The position numbers and the translations under genes are program-made. A stretch of 64,000 nt of DNA, taken from positions 51,001 to 115,000 of the forward strand of contig CAJNDS010000293.1 of assembly GCA_905221605.1 (NCBI GenBank), written 5' to 3'. The stretch comes from Symbiodinium natans. Lineage: Eukaryota > Sar > Dinophyceae > Suessiales > Symbiodiniaceae. The notes beneath the pieces are model-generated. The model was not told where the DNA came from and searched no databases. It worked only from the letters and a program-made list of their open reading frames with translations. Shown piece after piece: positions 51,565 to 61,100 of the stretch (position 1 is its first letter; each line of letters starts with the position of its first letter).

Positions 51565-51772
51565 ACGACGACGACGACTACTACAACGACGACGACGACG
51601 AGGACGAGGACGAGGACGAGGACGAAGACGTGGACGAGGACGACGACGAGGACGAGGACGAGGACGAGGACAACGACGAGGACGAGGACGAGGAGGAGGA
51701 GGACGACGACGACTACTACTACTACTACCACCACTACCACTACTACTACTACCACCACCACTACTGGTACTG
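51565..51772. repeat. GAC/ACT trinucleotide microsatellite
   Basis: ACGACGACG shifts to ACGAGG hexamers and then ACTACTACC units. It is open in both directions only because of its period of three. Confidence 0.95.
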
Positions 51773-52243
51773 ATTAACTAAGGCTTCTGTATAACCCGAG
51801 CCTAACCACAAAAGCTACACAACCCTAGTTAGGCCATGTTAGGCCCTAAACTTAAGAAACTCTGAACCCGACATCTGCGGTTTAGGGTAGGGTTCAGGAG
51901 GCCTTGATCCCTAGATTCCAGAGAACCCCAAGCCCCCTCGAAGCGTCAGGGCATGGCGCGCTGCATTCAGTGGGGGCCTCGGTGGTGGAGAGTGGAGGCT
52001 TGCGCGCCCGCACGGGCTACGGGAGAGCGGCGAAGCGAGGGGGTTTTGGTACATGGGGGTTTTCTCCGAAATTCGGGGTACATTGGGGTCCTCATTATCA
52101 GGGAGTCCTACTCTTTTCTTTGGGGTCTCTCTTAGGGGTCCCTAATTTTCGTAAAACCCCCACAGGAGTCTTTGAGTTGGGTTATCCGACCCTGGTTCCC
52201 TACAGCATCCAAACCCCCCCAAGTCCCTAAGCCCGAATGCTTT

Positions 52244-52625
52244 CAGGGTTTAGGGTTTAGGGTTTAGGGTTTAGGGCTAGGGTTTAGGGTTTAGGGTTCA
52301 GGGTTTCGGGTTTCCTAGTACCCGAAGCCCCCTCATCGAGCACTTAAACGCCAAGACAGTTGCCAGAGTCCTGATCCACCGCGACACTCAGCCTGACATT
52401 CAATCTCAGCCCGACTTAAACCTAAACCGTAAACCCTAAACCCTAAACCCTAAACCCTAAACCCTAAACCCTAAACCCCAAAGCCCCAAAACCCCAACCC
52501 AACTCCCTTCAGAAAGCTCATGAGGGCCCCTTTCTTGCTTTAGGGCCTATGGAGAACCCATAAACCCTAAACTCTACACCCTAAACCCTCAAACCCTTAA
52601 GCCCTAAACCCTAAACCCTAAAACC
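52244..52625. repeat. Telomere-like arrays, TTTAGGG then CCCTAAA
   Basis: TTTAGGG units at 52244-52312, CCCTAAA units at 52416-52500 and again at 52560-52625, with short unique spacers. Confidence 0.9.
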
Positions 52626-52726
52626 CCTTCGCTCAACTGCCCAGGTGCCATGGCAAGATCAATCCGGGCCAGGAAGCGATGGCCGTGCTCGGGCTGCTTT
52701 GGGGGATTTAGGTCTCAGGGTGATTT

Positions 52727-52830
52727 GGGGTTTGGGGTTTAGGGTTTAGGGTTTAGGGCTGGGGTTTAGGGTTTAGGGTTTAGGGTTTAGGGTTTAGGGT
52801 TTAGGGTTTGGGGTTTAGGGCTTAGGGTTG
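52727..52830. repeat. TTTAGGG array
   Basis: About 13 units with a few changes, directly upstream of a reverse transcriptase relic. Confidence 0.9.
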
Positions 52831-52844
52831 GAGCCAAGTCATGG

Positions 52845-53250
52845 GTCTTTGTGTGGGATGGCGCTGCGTGGAAAAACCTACGATCTGGTTTCGGCGTACA
52901 AGTTCTACCCACTTCATCCGGACGACCGTGCACGGTTGAGGATCGCCGTAAAGGACGTGGAGTCCGGCGGTGTTACCGTTTGTGGTTCCAATGTCTTAGG
53001 GCTTCTTACGCGTCTTTGCCGAAATATGGAAAGCCGGCCATGCCGGGGAAGCAGACCCTGGGACTTAGTGTAACGACTTTCCTACTATTGTCAGGGAGGG
53101 TTGCAAGGACCAGGTGACGCCATTGCGGACGAGCTCTTTGATCTCTTAAGTGTTGATTACGCACGCACAAGCTGCGTTGGGCTTGGTGTTCGATTTAAGT
53201 GACTCTTGTACTGGCAAACCATTCGGCGCACAGAGGGACTTCACTGGTTC
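52845..53250 (+). pseudogene. Reverse transcriptase relic (non-copia type)
   Basis: One frame has motif RGKTYDLVSAYKFYPLHPDD, like the first catalytic Asp region of a reverse transcriptase. Further on, in other frames, motif NDFPTIV resembles the YxDDF active site with the first Asp lost, and motif ALGLVFDLSDSC resembles the strand after it. At least two frameshifts separate these parts. It looks like a decayed copy of the unclassified RT family common in dinoflagellates. It is certainly non-functional, and the family name is uncertain. Confidence 0.5.
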
Positions 53251-53465
53251 AACTCCTACTTGTTTGGCGGGCGTTGTGTGATGCGTTGCGCTTGATTTCA
53301 AAAACGGGCTCTTGCAAAAAAGACGACACTACGTGTTGGAACGGTGACTCAAGTGGCACTCCACGTTGTGAAAGAATACATGGAGACTGCGCGGCCATTA
53401 ACCCTTAATGCTTCTGCAGGACGGAAGGGGCCTTCAAATTCGCAGCAACTTCTCACTTGATCCCT

Positions 53466-53762
53466 TGTCCTCAACCCTGAAGCCCTAAACCCCCAGCCCT
53501 AAACAGTGATCCCAGAGTTTTCGGGACCGAACGCAAACCAAGTCCACGTCATGAGGCATATGGTGAGTTCTCAAGATGGTGGTCCCTTTGTGGGGCACCC
53601 TAAATGATAGGGGCCCCGCCTTGTAATAAGGACTCCCAAAGCAGCATGTAGAGAACTCGCCATGGACCCGAACAGCCCACCCCATAGCCTGAGAAGCACG
53701 GGAACCCTGGAGAAGTTTTTGAGGGTTAAGGGTTTAGGGTTTAGGGTTTATTGTTTAGGGTC
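53466..53762. repeat. Short CCCTAAA remnants and a TTTAGGG array abutting the viral island
   Basis: Decayed CCCTAAA units occur at 53476-53506. TTTAGGG units run from about 53718 to 53762, and AT-rich viral coding begins within about 15 bases. Confidence 0.8.
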
Positions 53763-54313
53763 ATTAGTCGGGCAACTGCAAATTACAAATACTGATGTGT
53801 CAGGACAGCAAAGAGTATTAATTAATAATCCAGATGATGATGGATTTATTAGATTAAGTAAGAATAGTTTATCAAGATTAGATGCTACAAATACAGGTGT
53901 TGATGTTTATGGTGTATTTACAACAACAGGCAACGCAGACATTGGGGGAAATGTAACGTGTGTTGCTTCAACTGAAACATCAGATGCTAAACTGAAAGAG
54001 AACATTAAAGAGATAAATACCAAAGAATGTTATAAAGCAGTTAAATATATTAAGCCGAAAACATACAATTTTATTAAAGACGAAGATAAAAAGTCGAACT
54101 TTGGTTTTATAGCCGACGACATAAAAGACGCTAAGATGCCGAAAGAATGGGACAACATAATATATTATAATCATGAAGGTATAAAATTATTAGCATATAA
54201 TAAGATGAGTGTTGTTCTTTGGGGGGGCAGTTCAGCATCTAATTTCAGAAGTTACACATGTGAAAGGTGAGATTACAAAATGGAAGGGTAAAGGCAAAGG
54301 CGATGGTAATTAA
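53763..54313 (+). pseudogene. Viral fibre C-terminus with peptidase S74 domain (AT-rich lineage)
   Basis: Coding with clear AT-rich codons begins at motif LQITNTDVSGQQR. It has beta-strand repeats, then the S74 signature motif SDAKLKENIKE (Ser and Lys for self-cleavage), motif NFGFIADDIKD, motif YNHEGIKLLAYNKMSVVLWG, and then a C-terminal helix and Gly/Lys tail. A run of seven G at about 54220 is one G too long and shifts the frame. After it the normal ending continues to 54313. The N-terminal body of the fibre is absent, because TTTAGGG repeats adjoin the fragment. It is similar in role to, but different in sequence from, the S74 tail at 8570. Confidence 0.75.
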
Positions 54314-54332
54314 TTATGTATATTAATATATA

Positions 54333-54542
54333 ATGCCAACGTTAGACGAGCAGATTAATCAAAAACTAGACGAGAAGTTACAAAGGGTAAAGAACGATTT
54401 AATCACCTTCAACTCCATTCAAAACATCATAGAACAGACTGAAGCATTAGAAAAAGAAGTGGAAGAACTTAAGAACAAAAACAAATGTAGCAATAATGGT
54501 AAGTGTCTTCCTTTTAACTGTTGCTCATTCAGTCTATTTTGA
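54333..54542 (+). CDS. Small coiled-coil viral protein, 69 residues
   Basis: Starts 19 bases after the fibre. Nearly all of it is one charged helix (motif LDEQINQKLDEKLQRVKND), followed by a Cys-rich end. This is typical of small structural or packaging-linked proteins, but no family is recognised. Confidence 0.55.
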   Translation: MPTLDEQINQKLDEKLQRVKNDLITFNSIQNIIEQTEALEKEVEELKNKNKCSNNGKCLPFNCCSFSLF

Positions 54543-54568
54543 TTAAAATTTAACTATTTTTAACATTG

Positions 54569-55360
54569 TTAATCAATTACTAGTTTAGCGTTAAAGCGTT
54601 TATAGAACATCTCATTTACATCGCCTTTCATTAGGTTAATGAATAAGAAACTGTATGGTTCTTCCGTTGCTAAATTATACACTTCTAACATTAGTTTCTT
54701 TGCTTCTGCTAGGTTTTTAGTGTCTGTCACGGCCGACTTCTTAATCAATACAGCGCTTAATTCTTCTACCATTAATTCTATTTCTTTGTAGTTTCTTAAC
54801 CTGAAGAAAAACAACTGACGACTATTAACGCGAATGATTGGACTTAGGGCATTGAATTTCTGCGTTGCCGTGATAATGTTTATTGCGCTGTGTCTGCCTC
54901 TCACGTATAACTGATTTAATAAAGGTGAATTTCTTGAAAATGTCTTACTGTCGGCAAAGTCATCAACAATAATTAGGATTGAAAATAACTTCTTATGGTC
55001 GTTCTTCTTCTGATATTCTATTACCTTGTGCTGTTGCTTTATCACCCTTTCTAGTTCTTCTGGTATGTATTCATCAAAGAAGCGCTTTTCCTTTTCTAAA
55101 TCCACCTTCAGTTCGTCCTGTATGTATTTCTTAACTGGCGTCCAGTTACTATCAACTGAAATTGAAGGAGACCAAACATAAATGCGTTCAAAAACATTTC
55201 TATAGATGTCTAATATCATTGACTGAAGCAATATTCCTTCTCCTGAACCACTAGGGCCTGTTATGATTTGAGAAAAGGGTAATCTGGGCGCCGCTTCATA
55301 TTTAGATTGTTTGAAGTCATAGTCTTTTACATTGACTGGTTTGACTATAGGCGTAATCAT
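54569..55360 (-). CDS. A32-like genome-packaging ATPase with altered Walker A
   Basis: 263 residues, near the usual length of packaging ATPases in Polinton-like viruses, virophages and large DNA viruses. Walker A is at residues 35-42, but reads GPSGSGEG: the expected Lys before the last residue is Glu. The Walker B region is motif ILIIVDDFADS (about residues 127-137). The motif QLYVRGRHSAINIITATQ follows, with the Arg-His pair and strand typical of the FtsK/HerA-type A32 family. The enzyme normally pumps DNA into the capsid using ATP. Without the Walker A Lys this copy should be inactive. It faces the neighbouring genes. Confidence 0.75.
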   Translation of the reverse strand: MITPIVKPVNVKDYDFKQSKYEAAPRLPFSQIITGPSGSGEGILLQSMILDIYRNVFERIYVWSPSISVDSNWTPVKKYIQDELKVDLEKEKRFFDEYIPEELERVIKQQHKVIEYQKKNDHKKLFSILIIVDDFADSKTFSRNSPLLNQLYVRGRHSAINIITATQKFNALSPIIRVNSRQLFFFRLRNYKEIELMVEELSAVLIKKSAVTDTKNLAEAKKLMLEVYNLATEEPYSFLFINLMKGDVNEMFYKRFNAKLVID

Positions 55361-55399
55361 TATTAATAGTAAATAGATTTATTTTATCGTTAAAAGTAT

Positions 55400-55567
55400 A
55401 TGGAAGAAAGGCAAAAAACTTATGCGGAATGTGTTGAAGTAATCAACGAAATAGAAACCATTGAGCAAATAATTGCCCCTCCTAAATATCGTAGGTGTTG
55501 CCATAACCTTCTAGAAATGGTTAAGGCAGTCGTTATAGATTTGAAGAATAAAAATAAATCTACTTAA
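55400..55567 (+). CDS. Small AT-rich viral ORF, 55 residues
   Basis: ATG at 55400 to TAA at 55567. Helical, charged, with a Cys-Cys pair (motif KYRRCCHNLLEMVK). It lies between the ATPase start and the next gene with five bases of gap. No family is recognised. Confidence 0.5.
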   Translation: MEERQKTYAECVEVINEIETIEQIIAPPKYRRCCHNLLEMVKAVVIDLKNKNKST

Positions 55568-55572
55568 TATAA

Positions 55573-55878
55573 ATGTCTGATAAAAGCGATGATAGTGACA
55601 AAAAGAAAGGTCTTTTCATCAATGCTAAAGGTGTTTCTTGTATCCCTTGTAAGTGTAAGCGCCCGTCATATCATCAAGAAACAAAGACGGTGAAAGAAAA
55701 CAACATAATAACAATTATCATAGTAGAAGATAGGCGTAACTTAAAATTTGGTGGTAGGCATGTGTCACCTGATGAGAGCGGTATATTCAAAAGCGATAGC
55801 AAATTGGGAGCGTTGAAAAATGCGATACTGGATGGGGTAGAAATCAAATTACTCCCGAAGAATTCGAGCAAAAGATAG
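55573..55878 (+). CDS. Small viral protein, 101 residues, N-terminal Cys motif
   Basis: A Lys/Asp-rich start, then Cys-X2-Cys-X-Cys (motif CIPCKCKRP), then a beta-rich stretch (motif IITIIIVEDRRNLKFGG). No family is recognised. The gene starts five bases after the previous stop, so the group looks co-directional and compact. Confidence 0.5.
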   Translation: MSDKSDDSDKKKGLFINAKGVSCIPCKCKRPSYHQETKTVKENNIITIIIVEDRRNLKFGGRHVSPDESGIFKSDSKLGALKNAILDGVEIKLLPKNSSKR

Positions 55879-55906
55879 AAGTAACCGAGATGATATCAAG
55901 AAAGAG

Positions 55907-55969
55907 ATGGAGCGTTTAGAGTTGGAGATTAATGAACTGAGATTTAAAATTAATAAGAAAATTGTTTAG
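55907..55969 (+). CDS. Possible very short helical ORF
   Basis: ATG at 55907 to TAG at 55969 gives 20 residues of charged helix (motif MERLELEINELRFKINKK). It may instead be the end of the preceding frame after a frameshift. Confidence 0.25.
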   Translation: MERLELEINELRFKINKKIV

Positions 55970-55981
55970 TAATGTAAATAT

Positions 55982-56179
55982 ATGGATTGTTTGTGTTTGA
56001 AGAAAAAGAAGAAAGAAACCACGAGTGCTTGGTTAATTGAAAGAAGAAAGATAAGAATGTATAATGCTAGGTTAAGTGCTATAATCGATGAACTGGAGGA
56101 TTATCATCATTTAAGTCAGTATAAGAAACGATTTAAATTGTTATTTGAATGTTATCAATTACATGAATTGCTAAAATAA
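55982..56179 (+). CDS. Small viral protein, 65 residues
   Basis: A Lys-rich N-terminus (motif CLCLKKKKKET) followed by one or two helices. No family is recognised. It is kept as a gene because its codon use and spacing match its neighbours. Confidence 0.45.
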   Translation: MDCLCLKKKKKETTSAWLIERRKIRMYNARLSAIIDELEDYHHLSQYKKRFKLLFECYQLHELLK

Positions 56180-56426
56180 TTACTTAAAGTATTGTTTATT
56201 TATTTATTTGACAGTGTATAGTCTTTTGAAGACCCAGACATCATTTCTTCACCCCGCGTGTTTCACCATACCATAAGCATATCATAAGAGTGTGGTAATG
56301 GTTAATTAGTTTGGAGTTGTTGCCCCTGTGCCCATTGCTCGTTCAAATGTTCTAATATAATTTAAAATATTAGGACATTTTTTCAGTCTAACCATGCCTA
56401 AAGACTAGACTTTTTAATATAGTAAG
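56180..56426. other. AT-rich intergenic region
   Basis: No gene. It contains TTTATTTATTTATTTG near 56199 and may hold a promoter for the gene that follows, but no motif is clear. Confidence 0.4.
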
Positions 56427-57002
56427 ATGGAGAAGCGAGTGTGTAAATCGTGCTGTGCGACTAAAGATGTTGAAGAGTTTGACGGCTCTAAGACTTGTAA
56501 TAGGTGCCGTGAAGCGAAACGAAAATGCTACAAGAAAAACCAGAAGGAATATAACCAAACGAGAAGAGAAGAGAGAGCAAAGGGGAGCCAATTATGTGAA
56601 GAATGCGGACACAAAATCAAACACGAAAACTGGGATGCCCGTTTCCATTATGCGGTACATCCGAATTCAGAACTAAATGTATTGATGAAAGGTTATTTAA
56701 GAAGGTTAGGTGAATTAAGAAAAGAAGGCAAGCTAAACGACGAATTACAAGCAGAAATTAAAGCGGAATACGAAAAGCAGAAAAGGGAAATACGCAAACG
56801 ATTAAACGAACAATGTCCTAATAAATTTGTTGATGAGGAAGAACCGCAACCCGAACCCGAGAAACCTAAACCCGACATAGATAAGGTATTCAATCACGTC
56901 CATCAGTTGCTGATGAATGATGATTTTTTAGAAGACTATTTTATGCTAGTTGGCAAGCACAAGGACAGAATAATTATTGAAATCTCAACTGATAAGTCAT
57001 AA
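56427..57002 (+). CDS. Zinc-finger viral protein, 191 residues
   Basis: The N-terminus has motif CKSCCATKDVEEFDGSKTC and NRC, a Cys-X2-Cys ... Cys-X2-Cys zinc site. A second site has motif CEECGHKIKHENW with a later His. A long charged helix, a Pro/Glu-rich linker (motif EEPQPEPEKPKPD) and a short C-terminal domain follow. Such proteins occur in large and Polinton-like viruses as DNA-binding or regulatory factors, but no family is recognised. It is the last recognisable gene of the AT-rich island. Confidence 0.6.
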   Translation: MEKRVCKSCCATKDVEEFDGSKTCNRCREAKRKCYKKNQKEYNQTRREERAKGSQLCEECGHKIKHENWDARFHYAVHPNSELNVLMKGYLRRLGELRKEGKLNDELQAEIKAEYEKQKREIRKRLNEQCPNKFVDEEEPQPEPEKPKPDIDKVFNHVHQLLMNDDFLEDYFMLVGKHKDRIIIEISTDKS

Positions 57003-57448
57003 GTATAATGTAGTTATAATCCTTAAGCTGTTACAGATTATAACTATATTCTGATTTTACCTTATTCCTAAACCTTATTCCTATTATTGTAAAATTATTA
57101 GAGAATACCATTTCCATTTTCAAGGGTTAGGGAATATGGGTTGGGGAATAGTTTTTTTTTTTCTATGGGGGTGTTGGTCTATGGGTTTGAGGTTGGGGTT
57201 TTTCTATGTGGTGGTGTATGGTTCTTCTGGTGGTTCCATCATGTGGGTCTTAGATTGGGTTTTTTGGTGAGTTTGGTTGAGGTATAGGTTGTTATGTTTT
57301 TGGGTCTTCGGGTTGAGGTATTCCTATGGGTCTTTCAGTGAGTTTAGGGTTGAGGCATAGGTTGCTATGGTTTTGGGTCTTCAGGTGGCCTAGGGGGGTG
57401 GGCATGGTTAGAAAATGGAGATGGTATCCGCTAACTAGAAAGCACTAG
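57003..57448. other. End of viral island and T/G-rich flank
   Basis: AT-rich non-coding to about 57130, then GGGTTTGAGG-like sequence with imperfect repeats (GAGGTATAGGTTGTTATG near 57282 and GAGGCATAGGTTGCTATG near 57353). No gene. Confidence 0.5.
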
Positions 57449-57720
57449 AAGGCCCCCTAAACCCTAAACCCTAAACCCTAAACCCTAAACCCTAAACCCT
57501 AAACCCTAAACCCTAAACCCTAAACCCTAAACCCCTAGAGAACCTCGAGGGACCTCCAGATTCCAGAGGCCATCGAACCCTGGAAGCCCCCCTAAGCCCC
57601 AAACCCCTAAACCCTAAACCCTAAACCCTAAACCCTAAACCCTAAACCCTAAACCCTAAACCCTAAACCCTAAACCCTACACCCTAAACCCTAAACCCTA
57701 AACCCTAAACCCTAACCCCT
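57449..57720. repeat. CCCTAAA arrays
   Basis: Long near-perfect runs at 57449-57536 and 57596-57720, separated by a 60-base unique spacer. They are the first arrays after the viral island and face it from the right. Confidence 0.95.
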
Positions 57721-58212
57721 CACTTTGCGGGTGGGTTTGTTCCCAGGGGTCCCCCGGAAATATGCCAGTGCTGCAAGTCCTTGCCCATTTTCGGGTAGAG
57801 TGAAATAGGTAGCCTTTACCCTAAGAAGCCTTGACCCGGAAAAAATCAACACAAAAACCCTCAAAACCTGAAACCATGAAGCCTGAACTGAAACCCCCCA
57901 GGTTCTGCTGTTTCCCCCGGTGCAATGCCGCGATTGCCCCCATGGGCCCTTCTGCCCGCGGTGCGCCCAGGGCGTGACCTCGCAGGCGCGGGAGTTCAGG
58001 GTTCAGGGTTCAGGGTTCAGGGCTTGGTTTGAAGTTCAGGCCGAATAGTTGTGGCACGATTTGGCTTTTTTCAACCATAGGGCGATGAACCAAGTTATGC
58101 GCCGTATTTGGAGTTGAGGCTTCAGGGGCTAGGTTTAGGGTGCGTGCCCAACTCAACAGCCCAGAATCTAGGTCCACCCATTGCAGGGATACCTCGAATC
58201 CGGCTGGAAGCG
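57721..58212. other. Region without recognised gene
   Basis: Unique sequence with decayed TTCAGGG units near 57995-58022. Nothing coding is seen. Confidence 0.4.
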
Positions 58213-58600
58213 TAACCCTAAACCCTAAACCCTAAACCCTAAACCCTCAACCCTAAACCCTCAACCCTAAACCCTAAACCCTAAACCCTAAACCCTAAAC
58301 CCTAAACCCTAAACCCTACACCCTAAACCCTAAACCCTAAACCCTAAACCTTGAGTCCCCTAAATCCCAAACCCTGCGGTCGGGTTGGTTGCCGCTGTCA
58401 GCCCTAAACCCTAAGACCCTGAAACTATAACCCCCCTGAACCCCTAAAGCCCGAAACTTTACCCTAAACCCTGAACCCTAAACCCTAAACCCTAAACCCT
58501 AAACCCTAAACCCTAAACCCTAAACCCTAAACCCTAAACCCTAAACCCTAAACCCTAAACCCCAAGCCCTAAACCCTAAACCCTAACCCCTAACCCCGAA
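58213..58600. repeat. CCCTAAA arrays
   Basis: Units at 58213-58352 and 58460-58590, with a short degenerate spacer that itself carries decayed units. Confidence 0.95.
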
Positions 58601-59064
58601 AGAGCTAAACCTGAAAAAAAACTCTTAACCTCGTGGGGTCTTTGGGCGGCCCCTGCTGGAGAGGTCCTTCCTTTCTGCGTGTGCCGGGGCATGTTTTCGC
58701 ATTGGCCACTTGGAAGCGTCGGTGCAAGCAAGCTCCTTTTCGGGACTTCCGGTAAGGAGATGTTCTTCAAGGAGAGTACCCCCTAACCTGGGGGTTTAGG
58801 GTTGCAATTGATTTTTGCGCGGTTTGTATAGTACAGGAGCCTAAGCAGTACCCAATATTTGTCCGCCGGTACTCCTTAAATTACTATACTCCAGCCCACC
58901 AACACGCTGCACCCTTAAAGCCCCCAAGCTCCCTATCCTAAGCCCGAAACCCCGAACCCCTAGACCCTCAAGCCATAGACCCCGAACGTGCCCAAACCTG
59001 AAACCCGAAGCCCGAGACCCCAACCCCAAGCCTTAAACCTTAATGGAACCCCCAAACCCCACAC
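58601..59064. other. Region without recognised gene
   Basis: A short unique stretch and then many decayed CCCNAAA-like units (58915-59064). No coding is supported. Confidence 0.4.
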
Positions 59065-59300
59065 CCGAAACCCTAAACCCTAATCCCTAATCCCTAATCC
59101 CTAAACCCTAAACCCTAAACCCTAATCCCTAAGCCCTAAACCCTAAACCCGAAACCCGAAACCCGAAAGCCACCACCTTTCAAGGTTGGATGTGGGCCAG
59201 GCCCCTGAGGCCTCTCCCCAGGCTGCCGGCGCGCGGCAGGTCAGGGAGGGGTTCCAGCGCCTTGTTTAGGGTTTAGGGTTTGGGGTTTTGGGTTTAGGGG
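59065..59300. repeat. CCCTAAA/CCCTAAT array and a short TTTAGGG array
   Basis: Includes three units of the variant CCCTAAT (59085-59102) and three CCCGAAA units. The TTTAGGG part is at 59262-59300. Confidence 0.85.
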
Positions 59301-59393
59301 TTTAGGGGAGCACATAGAAATTGCAAGTTCTCAACGAATCACATCAACCTCTACTTATCCTGGCCTTGAGAGTTTATGAAGGGATTCAGACTC

Positions 59394-59491
59394 GTACCCT
59401 TGAGGTTGTACCCCTAAAGGTTCCCCCTAATATACTCCTAATATGGCCCTCATATTCCCTGAAGGATCCTCAAGGGTACAACCTTAAGGGT
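59394..59491. repeat. Imperfect inverted repeat with 18-bp arms
   Basis: ACCCTTGAGGTTGTACCC (59396-59413) is inverted at 59474-59491 with one mismatch. The loop is about 60 bases. Confidence 0.75.
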
Positions 59492-59619
59492 CCAAGGTAG
59501 AGCCCCTAGAGTGTAGGGTTTTAGGTTTTAGGGTCGAGTTTGGCTGTTTGTGGTTTGAGGCTGGCGGTTGCGGGTTTGGGGCAATGATTTAGGGGCTCAG
59601 GGCCTCCCACCTAAACCCG

Positions 59620-59662
59620 GGTTTAGGGTTTAGGGTTTAGGGTTTAGGGTTTAGGGTTAAGG
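59620..59662. repeat. TTTAGGG array
   Basis: Six units following CCCGGGTTTAGGG. Confidence 0.9.
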
Positions 59663-60065
59663 GAGTATCTAGTAAGAACGAACCCCAAACCACCCCTGAT
59701 CGCCAGACACTGTCCTCAAGCCGTCCTAAATCCTAAATGCCGAGCTCCCAAACTCCCCCAAACCCCCCAAACCCGAAACACCCATCAAAACCGGTTCAGG
59801 GCTCAGGGTTCACCTGGGGCTCATTTTTCCTACAGTCTAGTAGTAGCCACCCCTTAACCAAAAGGTACAACCCTATTCAACACTGCAGGTTAAAGAGAGT
59901 CCCAGGTAGGGCTTACCAACCAAACGTTCGACCCCGCCACCGGTCTCAGACCTCGCCCAGCCAGCCCAGCGCCACACCTGAGAGCCCTGTCCGCGCGCAG
60001 GCCGCGCAGGTGGATTCCCAGGGTTCGGGAACTTTGCGGGTCTGGGGTTTGTAGGGTTCGTTCTG

Positions 60066-60190
60066 AAGCCCTGAAGCCCTGACGCCCTGACGCCCTGAAG
60101 CCCTGAAGCCCTGAAGCCCTGAAGCCCTGAAGCCCAAACCCTAAACCTAAATTCTAAACCCTGAACCCTAAACCCTAAACCCTAAACCCT
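60066..60190. repeat. CCCTGAAG octamer array followed by CCCTAAA units
   Basis: About nine 8-base units, two with CCCTGACG, pass directly into CCCTAAA-type 7-base units. Confidence 0.9.
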
Positions 60191-60283
60191 CTGCCAATAT
60201 AGAGGCGCTGGCCAGCCCCCCCGGTGCCGAGCGCATGAGCCCATCCCCGGAGTCAGAGGCTGCCATCGGGTTGGGGATTTCGG

Positions 60284-60405
60284 GTTCAGGGTTTAGGGTT
60301 TCGGTTTTAGGGTTTAGTTTCATGGGCCCTTAATATGGTGGTCCCTTAACCTCTTTCAAGGGTTCTGATGTAATGCTGAGGGTTTAGGGTTGGGGATTTA
60401 GGGTT
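60284..60405. repeat. Decayed TTTAGGG units
   Basis: Short groups at 60284-60318 and 60376-60405. Between and after them GGTTCTGATGTA and TAGTTTCATGGGCCCTTA occur twice. Confidence 0.7.
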
Positions 60406-60705
60406 TGTCTCAGGCTAGTTTCATGGGCCCTTAGTGCTTAAAGGGTTCTGATGTATGGGCCCTTGGGCTGTATAGGGTGTATAAGGGAAACTGCCACAAG
60501 AGTTTGCATTCAGGTTTTGGGTTAGGGTCGAGGAGGGTTGGGGCAAGTTTGGGTGGGCTTTGGGGTGCGGCTTTTGGTGGAATTTTGCAGACTTGGTGTG
60601 CTTGCGGATTTTGATAGGTTCTCGGACCGTCCGGATCTACGGGGGGCAGGGTCCTTTCTGATGAGGTGACGAAGCACTCCGGCTGTTTAGACGTGCAGGC
60701 CGTCG

Positions 60706-61008
60706 AGCCCTAAACCCTAGAACTCAATTCTAAACCCTAAACCATAAACCCTAAACCCTAAACCCTAAAATCTACACCCTAAACCCTAAACCTTAAACCC
60801 TAAACCCTAAACCCTCCGAGCCCTCAACCGCTGCCGGAGCCTCGAAACCCCAAACCCCCCAAAAGCCCCGAAGGCCCCCAAACAAAAAGCCCCCAAAAGC
60901 CGCAAGCTCAGCAACCCTAAACCCTAAACCCTAAACCCTAAACCCTAAACCCTAAACCCTAAACCCTAAACCCTAAACCCTAAACCCTAGACCCTAAACC
61001 CTCTGAAA
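60706..61008. repeat. CCCTAAA arrays
   Basis: Arrays at 60706-60811 (mutated) and 60911-61005 (nearly perfect) with a Pro-codon-like C/A-rich spacer. Confidence 0.9.
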
Positions 61009-61100
61009 GGCGCTGCCGACGCTGCTGGGTGGCTTGGGTCGGCTGTGGAGGCGTTGCCTCCTAGCCTCCTTGGATGGGCCGGCTGTTTACTAGTGGGGTA

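Noticed and set aside
51565-51772. Open frames over the trinucleotide repeat
   Set aside because: They arise from the period of three and are open on both strands.
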